From an uncultured Streptococcus sp. (GTDB lineage Bacteria > Bacillota > Bacilli > Lactobacillales > Streptococcaceae): a DNA stretch of 11,434 nt. The notes under the pieces are model-generated. The model made no database searches and was not told the DNA's origin. It saw only the letters and a list, made by a program, of their open reading frames with translations. Positions 7,323 through 11,434 of the stretch are shown here, in pieces. Where the stretch lies: assembly GCF_938036805.1 (NCBI RefSeq), contig NZ_CALHWC010000192.1, forward strand, positions 1 to 11,434. Reading direction: 5' to 3'. The first letter of the stretch is position 1; every line of letters begins with the position of its first letter. Position numbers and translations under genes: made by a program.

Positions 7323-7457
7323 TTAGTGAAGACTTTTGATTTTATAGAGGACATGTCTATAAAGCGGACTGTCAGCTGGAACTTTTTCATTATCGAATTC
7401 TTTGACAAAGTCCATGCCTAGCTTTTGCATGACTTTGACAACAGACCTTTTCCCTAG
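7323..7457 (-). pseudogene. C-terminal remnant of a GNAT acetyltransferase
   Basis: Read on the minus strand from 7457, the frame gives about 44 codons containing RSVVKVMQKLGMDFVKEF and VPADSPLYRHVLYKI, then TAA at 7323. This is the typical end of RimJ/RimL-type GNAT enzymes, where N-x-(K/R)S-x-x-V-M-x-K-L-G-M precedes the last strands. Upstream the frame hits TAG at 7460-7458 and GNAT similarity stops, so the first three quarters including the acetyl-CoA loop are missing. The stump ends 16 bases before the ANT(6) start, which suggests that an intact GNAT gene was once cotranscribed with it. An 8-bp dyad with a 7-base loop (TTTATAGA / TCTATAAA, 7341-7363) lies inside. Confidence 0.75.
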
Positions 7458-7521
7458 CTATACAACTCATTTAGTCATTTTACAATCTCTACCCATACTA
7501 TTGCATCATTGATAAAAATTT

Positions 7522-8223
7522 TTATTCATCTGATACAAGTCTTAATTTTTCAGTAGAATTATAGTCAATAATTCCATCAATTTCCACATTCGGAATGAAG
7601 TAATTAAAATTAAGCTCCTCAAACTCTTCCGGCTTATTGCACAAGCTTCTGATATGAATTCCTCTCGGAATCAATTCATCATCATGGTAAATCAAATCAG
7701 CACGATATTTCACTTCAATAGGATTATTTTCATCTTTGATTTTGTTTACAATAATATTTTCAAAGAATGATTGGTTATAGCCCCATCTAGCACTTTCATG
7801 ATTACCTTCATTTGACCATGTTGTCTGCCGATATATGTTTTCCATGTTTTTTTTGCTGGTATTAAAATCACTCCCTAAAAACAGTTCTCTTCCCAATATA
7901 TGCCCTGCATCAAAACCTGTTCCTGTGAACGGACTGCTTCCTCTTAACCCTCTATCCTCTTTATCGCTTTCAGTTATTGATACTTTTGTTACCAAACCGG
8001 CCCCCCCTACTGGACGACTAAAGCTATCAAATCCAAAATTGTAAGGTTCATCCCAATCAATACCTTCAAAATCACATTCCTGAACATCAGGCAATTTATA
8101 GCTACCAAATTTGTATACTAAGCGATCAGAAGTTACACCAATTTTTTCTAACATATCTTCTTTGAAAAAATCTTGACCAACAAGATCTTCCGGATATGCT
8201 CTATCATAGTCTTTTGCTCTCAT
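7522..8223 (-). CDS. EndA-like DNA/RNA non-specific endonuclease, cytoplasmic or toxin-module form
   Basis: 233 residues. The core looks like the beta-beta-alpha-metal nucleases of the Endonuclease_NS_2 type that are common as C-terminal toxin domains: GFDAGHILGRELF with probable catalytic H108, then NMENIYRQTTWSN with metal-binding asparagine candidates, GYNQSFFENIIVNKI, the strand pair NPIEVKYRADLIYHDDELIPRGIHI, and the ending FNYFIPNVEIDGIIDY seen in this family. No signal peptide, membrane segment, WXG/LXG or other secretion domain is present, and residues 1-70 are an unassigned acidic lead. ATG 8223 has AAGGAG eight bases upstream and lies 25 bases after the fic stop, so it ends the GNAT-fic operon. 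It is clearly more AT-rich than fic. No immunity gene is visible downstream. Nuclease call fairly sure; biological role not. Confidence 0.75.
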   Translation of the reverse strand: MRAKDYDRAYPEDLVGQDFFKEDMLEKIGVTSDRLVYKFGSYKLPDVQECDFEGIDWDEPYNFGFDSFSRPVGGAGLVTKVSITESDKEDRGLRGSSPFTGTGFDAGHILGRELFLGSDFNTSKKNMENIYRQTTWSNEGNHESARWGYNQSFFENIIVNKIKDENNPIEVKYRADLIYHDDELIPRGIHIRSLCNKPEEFEELNFNYFIPNVEIDGIIDYNSTEKLRLVSDE

Positions 8224-8248
8224 TCTAAAAACTCCTTAGTTCCCATAT

Positions 8249-8854
8249 TCACAACTCCTCAGCTTTATATAGGCTATAGCCTTCATAGTAGTAACTATGG
8301 TCAATGCCCTTCATATAGAGGTTGCGGTTATGAATGTCCTTTGTGAGGGCTTGCTTGAGGACATGCTTGATTTCTGTATCTCGAATGGGGCTGCGCTCCA
8401 TAGCCAAAAGGTAATCTTCCTTATCTACTTGAGACCAGTCCACGACTTGCCCCAGCTCAGCCTTTAGTAGGTGGTCCAGCCAAAGCCTCATGCTCCTACC
8501 ATTTCCCTCGCGGAAAGGATGGGCAATATTTAGCTCCACATACTTTTCGACAATCTGATCAAAGGTCTGCTGAGGCATGCGGTCAACATTTTCCAAGGAA
8601 GCTGCCAGATACATGACAGGCGCAAAGCGAAAATTCCCTTTGGAGAGATTGACTGTCCGAATCCGGCCAGCGAAGTCATAGATTTCTTCAAACAAGAAAG
8701 CATGAATAAAGGCCAGAGTGGCATAGGTGCCAGCTGCTTTATCGTCCAGAAGCTGCTCTTCAAAAAGCTCTTTAGCTCGGGTCTTGCTGATTTTTTCTTC
8801 CATCTTGGCTAGTTCAAGCGAATCCGTCAGACCCAGTTTATTGTCAAGCGTCAT
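8249..8854 (-). CDS. fic: Class III Fic protein (protein adenylyltransferase)
   Basis: 201 residues from ATG 8854. The Fic motif HPFREGNGRSMR (H112, F114, E116, G117-N118-G119-R120, R123) is complete, so catalysis of nucleotide transfer (usually AMP from ATP) to a hydroxyl side chain of a target protein is likely. The flap region lies around IRTVNLSKGNFRFAP (65-79). Near the C-terminus, SYYYEG (S187, E191, G192) matches the inhibitory motif (S/T)xxxE(G/N); its C-terminal position defines class III, the type of Neisseria Fic, which is autoinhibited and needs no separate antitoxin. I chose 8854 rather than the in-frame start at 8896 because AGGAG precedes it by seven bases and 8896 lies inside the GNAT gene. 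The ribosome binding site overlaps the GNAT stop; start 13 bases after it. Target unknown. Confidence 0.93.
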   Translation of the reverse strand: MTLDNKLGLTDSLELAKMEEKISKTRAKELFEEQLLDDKAAGTYATLAFIHAFLFEEIYDFAGRIRTVNLSKGNFRFAPVMYLAASLENVDRMPQQTFDQIVEKYVELNIAHPFREGNGRSMRLWLDHLLKAELGQVVDWSQVDKEDYLLAMERSPIRDTEIKHVLKQALTKDIHNRNLYMKGIDHSYYYEGYSLYKAEEL

Positions 8855-8867
8855 TGGCTTGCTCCTC

Positions 8868-9242
8868 TCATTCAGATTTTCTAAATCCTGTACCAACAGG
8901 CTTAAAACCTACTGCCCGATAAAATCCATCTGCTTCAGATATTAATTCAATCCGTGTCAAAGGATATTTTTTGTGGATCTCCTCAATCAGCTGCTGTCCC
9001 AGTCCTTTTCTGCGGTGGGATTTATCAATAATTATTTCAGCTAAAAAGATCGTTAGCACTTCATCAGTCAGATAACGGGCAAAGCCAAGGATTTTCTGGT
9101 CCTCTTCAAGCACCAAGTAATGAGACAGATTTGTTGAAAATAGAGATGTCACTTTTTCCTCTGTAAAAGAAAGCCATTTTTCACTTTGATAAAGGCTATA
9201 AATAGCTTGACAATCTTTTCTGCTTGCAGGTCTGATAATCAT
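8868..9242 (-). CDS. Small GNAT family N-acetyltransferase
   Basis: 124 residues. Begins MIIRPASRKDCQAIYSLY, the usual first strand and helix of GNAT enzymes; the acetyl-CoA pyrophosphate loop is RRKGLGQQL (about 77-85, pattern R-x-x-G-x-G), preceded by strand LAEIIID. The end ADGFYRAVGFKPVGTGF is the classic FYxxxGF segment. Short but complete for the family. ATG 9242 has GGAGGA seven bases upstream. It starts 30 bases after the DUF6261-like gene and leads directly into fic, so all four may be one transcript. Acetyl acceptor unknown. Confidence 0.9.
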   Translation of the reverse strand: MIIRPASRKDCQAIYSLYQSEKWLSFTEEKVTSLFSTNLSHYLVLEEDQKILGFARYLTDEVLTIFLAEIIIDKSHRRKGLGQQLIEEIHKKYPLTRIELISEADGFYRAVGFKPVGTGFRKSE

Positions 9243-9272
9243 CTTCTATTCCTCCAAATCTGTTAGACTTAA

Positions 9273-10016
9273 TTAACGCTCCGCCACTTCTTCTTTCACC
9301 TTCTTAGCAGGTTTGCGTTTTTTATAGCGACTGCGGATGGTGTTGAGGTGGTCGCGAAGATTGACCACGTGAGTTCTTTCAGGATAAGCATAGGCAATGA
9401 TTGCAGTGAAATCCACTAGAAAATCATAGATTTCTTGCAGCTTAATGCGGATGGTCTTATTCTGGCTTGGAGCCTTGCCCTTGAGCTCAGTTAGTCGCTC
9501 CTTGTAGATCTTGTTAAAAGCTTTCTGAGCAGCAGCCAGACTGTCGACATGAGCTTCCAGATGAAGCTTGCTCAGCGCTGTCTGGTAGACTGGCTTTTTC
9601 AGCTCTTGAAGCAGATGGTTGATGCCCTCGGTCTCCTTTTCCAAGCTAGTACTAGCTAGGCCACTGTAGTTTTTCAGGAGCTGGGATAGGGTCTCGTAGG
9701 CTTCCTTGGTTGCTGCGTCCTTGACCCGTGCAAAGGCCCGAACTAAAGACTGGAGCGTAGCCAAAGCATCGTCACGCTCACGGTCAGCCTGATCCAGACT
9801 AGCCACTAGCTTGCTGGACTTGGTCTGATGAAGCCCGCCTTGTAGCTTAGCCAAAAGCTGCTCCATCTCCGCCAACTTAGTCGTGTAAATAGCATCCACC
9901 TTGTTGGCTTTATTAAAAGCCGCAATCTCCTCCATGCTCTCAGACATGAGCTGGAAAAATTCGTTGTTTTCTAAAGATTTAACATCCAAACTGGTAGTTC
10001 CATAAATTTTTTTCAT
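9273..10016 (-). CDS. Helical protein of unknown function, possibly DUF6261
   Basis: 247 residues with no signal peptide or membrane segment. Almost entirely helical in appearance: repeated charged, alanine- and leucine-rich stretches (for example 60-190) alternate with short turns, and the C-terminus is very basic (YKKRKPAKKVKEEVAER), compatible with nucleic-acid contact. The general pattern reminds me of the DUF6261 family, described mostly from Bacteroidetes, but I cannot confirm this by eye. ATG 10016 has AGGAG nine bases upstream. Composition resembles core streptococcal genes. It follows the non-coding 41-bp array, which may hold its promoter; no clear -10/-35 pair was found. No function is proposed. 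Confidence 0.6.
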   Translation of the reverse strand: MKKIYGTTSLDVKSLENNEFFQLMSESMEEIAAFNKANKVDAIYTTKLAEMEQLLAKLQGGLHQTKSSKLVASLDQADRERDDALATLQSLVRAFARVKDAATKEAYETLSQLLKNYSGLASTSLEKETEGINHLLQELKKPVYQTALSKLHLEAHVDSLAAAQKAFNKIYKERLTELKGKAPSQNKTIRIKLQEIYDFLVDFTAIIAYAYPERTHVVNLRDHLNTIRSRYKKRKPAKKVKEEVAER

Positions 10017-10056
10017 TCTTACAATCTCCTAATTTTTTATTTTAATGTACTTTTAA

Positions 10057-10250
10057 CTTCATCCGATTTTCGGAAAAAGTTTTTTGCTCTTGCAAGAGCT
10101 CGTCCGAAAAACAAACGTTCGTCTTTTACTCAAAAAACACTCGTCCGATTTTCGGACAAACAGAATTTGCTAAGAAAGGCCTCACCCGAAAATCGGACAG
10201 ACTCATTCACGCTCTGGAAAGCTTGTCCGAACTTAAGTCCGAACTTAAGT
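10057..10250. repeat. Degenerate array of TCCGA dyads with exact 41-bp period
   Basis: The word TCCGA starts at 10062, 10103, 10144, (as CCCGA) 10185 and 10226, always 41 bases apart, each time preceded by a CTCG-like tetramer. Three copies form full dyads: TCCGA-TTT-TCGGA (10062-10074), GTCCGA-TTT-TCGGAC (10143-10157) and CCGA-AAA-TCGG (10186-10196); the second keeps the left arm only. About 18 bases per unit are conserved and about 23 vary, with the variable part holding a 14-bp palindrome GCTCTTGCAAGAGC in the first unit (10086-10099). The array ends with a 12-base direct duplication GTCCGAACTTAA (10225-10236, 10237-10248). It fills the gap between the membrane-protein gene and the DUF6261-like gene. 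Could be a regulator array, a hairpin RNA or a decayed dispersed repeat. Confidence 0.7.
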
Positions 10251-10277
10251 AAGAGGGAATTATTGTTTTAGATATGG

Positions 10278-10309
10278 GGGAAGAAGTTATTTATAAATAA
10301 CTTCTTCCC
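10278..10309. repeat. Perfect 32-bp palindrome at the end of the membrane-protein gene
   Basis: Arms of 16 bp (GGGAAGAAGTTATTTA and its exact complement) meet without a spacer. The stop codon and last five sense codons of the gene lie inside. Neither strand shows a T tract after the stem, so a standard terminator is not supported, although the hairpin may stabilise or stop the transcript. It could also be an insertion scar. Confidence 0.6.
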
Positions 10310-11316
10310 TTATACGCTTTATAAAGCCTATAATCATCATAAGTTTTTAAATCTTTTAATGATTTCAATTCATTTTTTACAACCACTTCTAAGAATTTTT
10401 CTGTGCTCAGCAGCTTTTCTTTGTACTTTTCACCACCATAAAAATAACATTCTTTTAATTTGTAATAATTTGGTTTTATTGAAAGTAGCTCAACTTCCAA
10501 TATTCTTTGTGCCTTTTGACATCCTTCAATATATAGTTCATCAATAACAACTTTTGTCCCATGGCTTGATATTGTAACAATAATGAATGTCAAACTCCAG
10601 AAGTAATTTTTTTCCAAATTAACACCACCTAAAATCAAACCCAAAATACCAAGAATTGCTAATATCGTTGTGGGACTGGAAGTATAGTCTCCAATTAGAA
10701 ACCTTGGCTGTGAGTAAGTTATCCTCTTTAAGATCCAGGTCATCATCCTTGTTGCTATCAATATAGAAATACAAATCAATGTATAATTGTTCTTAGTAAC
10801 AAAAATAGGTATAAAAGTAGATATCATAATCGAAAAGGCAAATATAGGTAATAGCAAAAAGTAATGTTTTAACCAGAACAATTCAGGAAATGTTGTAATA
10901 ATTATATTTAGAAATCTATTTTTTCTAAAAGAATCTTTCCTAATAGATAATGAAATACATTGGATATACAACATAAATTGGATAGACAACATCAGAAGGA
11001 TATAGTAAGATATAAAAATTAAGCATATCAAAAAGAATAGATACATAATTGGCCATAAAAGATTTAACCAGCTATGTCCAATGTTATCATAACTAGGACG
11101 ACAACTTAAGAATACTAACAATAAAAGCCCGTAAAATATCCCATAACAAATATATTTTCCTATATCTTTCTCAGCCTTTTGTTTGATATATATAGTATTA
11201 TTTAAAATCTTTAAAACTTTTAACTTTTTTAAATTTTCTTCTCTACTCTTATACTGTTCATAATCCTCATTATATTTATCTAAAATACCATTTAAAAAAT
11301 TTAAAATTCTAGTCAA
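10291..11316 (-). CDS. AT-rich multi-pass membrane protein of unknown function
   Basis: 341 residues. A charged N-terminal region with coiled-coil character (10-52) is followed by about five or six membrane segments (near 54-71, 86-123 as one long or two, 150-173, 177-195, 216-233, 238-256) and a charged cytoplasm-like C-terminal domain (about 257-341). I recognise no family. The start is TTG at 11316, which overlaps the parE stop by two bases; GGGGAG lies eight bases upstream within the last parE codons, and no ATG or GTG start is available nearby. It is therefore probably translated from the parE message. Its base composition is far more AT-rich than parE or parC, a sign of recent acquisition. 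Ends inside a 32-bp palindrome. Confidence 0.7.
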   Translation of the reverse strand: MTRILNFLNGILDKYNEDYEQYKSREENLKKLKVLKILNNTIYIKQKAEKDIGKYICYGIFYGLLLLVFLSCRPSYDNIGHSWLNLLWPIMYLFFLICLIFISYYILLMLSIQFMLYIQCISLSIRKDSFRKNRFLNIIITTFPELFWLKHYFLLLPIFAFSIMISTFIPIFVTKNNYTLICISILIATRMMTWILKRITYSQPRFLIGDYTSSPTTILAILGILGLILGGVNLEKNYFWSLTFIIVTISSHGTKVVIDELYIEGCQKAQRILEVELLSIKPNYYKLKECYFYGGEKYKEKLLSTEKFLEVVVKNELKSLKDLKTYDDYRLYKAYKGRSYL

Positions 11317-11434
11317 AACACCATCTCCCCGCTCTCCTCAAGCGTAAACTTGACATTATCCTCAATCCACTTGCGGCGGGGTTCGACCTTGTCTCCCATG
11401 AGGACATTGACACGGCGTTCGGCGCGAGCTAGGT
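11313..11434 (-). CDS. parE: DNA topoisomerase IV subunit B, C-terminal end
   Basis: Only the last 39 codons are inside the window. LARAERRVNVLMGDKVEPRR followed by KWIEDNVKFTLEE is the conserved C-terminus of ParE in the TOPRIM half of the GyrB/ParE family. ParE supplies the ATPase of topoisomerase IV and partners the ParC encoded 5 kb downstream. The final residues SGEMVF carry, in another frame, the ribosome binding site of the following gene. The stop is TGA at 11315-11313. Confidence 0.95.
   Translation of the reverse strand, partial: LARAERRVNVLMGDKVEPRRKWIEDNVKFTLEESGEMVF

Noticed and set aside
7307..7408. 34-codon N-terminal extension of the ANT(6) protein from TTG 7408
   Set aside because: Homologues begin at MR(T/S)E, and the extension overlaps the GNAT remnant in a different frame.
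7512..7525. AT-only palindrome ATAAAAATTTTTAT at the nuclease stop as a terminator
   Set aside because: The stem has no GC pair and no T tract follows; too weak to call.
10037..10250. Minus-strand reading frame through the 41-bp array (two open halves, TGA at 10132-10130)
   Set aside because: It contains an in-frame stop, has no ribosome binding site, and a 41-base period is not a multiple of three, so the repeats would be read in different frames. A non-coding explanation is better.
10057..10250. CRISPR array
   Set aside because: The conserved part is only about 18 bp, copies are degenerate, spacers are about 23 bp, and no cas genes are nearby.

Overview
The window comes from a viridans-type Streptococcus chromosome. 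ParC, ParE, IlvE, a 400-residue ribosomal protein S1 and a DUF2969 protein all read as streptococcal, and the order parE - (variable genes) - parC - ilvE - DUF2969 - rpsA matches the conserved order known from pneumococci and their relatives. The S. sanguinis/gordonii side of the genus is my best guess, from protein sequence and moderate GC, but the species cannot be fixed by eye. Every gene lies on the minus strand, so transcription runs from high to low coordinates.

Right edge (11434 to 11313): the last 39 codons of parE. Between parE and parC lies about 5 kb of variable DNA. In transcription order it holds: a very AT-rich multi-pass membrane protein whose TTG start overlaps the parE stop; a 32-bp perfect palindrome at the end of that gene; a non-coding stretch with TCCGA-type dyads at an exact 41-bp period; a helical protein that may belong to DUF6261; a tight three-gene run of GNAT acetyltransferase, class III Fic protein and EndA-like DNA/RNA nuclease; the C-terminal stump of a second GNAT gene; and a chromosomal aminoglycoside 6-adenylyltransferase relative (ANT(6)/AadE family).

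Centre and left (6302 to 2029): parC (topoisomerase IV subunit A, wild-type at the main quinolone positions), its terminator, then ilvE with two CodY-box-like sequences around its promoter, DUF2969 with its own promoter, a tRNA-Tyr/tRNA-Gln operon with a clear promoter, and rpsA with its own promoter and a small leader dyad. Left edge: a membrane-anchored matrixin-like zinc protease, cut by the window end just after its HELGH motif.

The core genes serve chromosome segregation (parE/parC), branched-chain amino-acid metabolism under probable CodY control (ilvE) and translation (tRNAs, rpsA). The parE-parC interval behaves as an insertion site. It shows abrupt composition changes, a gene remnant next to a foreign-looking nuclease, and potentially toxic activities (Fic, nuclease) in one operon. 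The most unusual signals are the 41-bp periodic dyad array (10057-10250), the orphan signal-less nuclease with no recognisable immunity gene, and the GNAT remnant that marks a rearrangement breakpoint.
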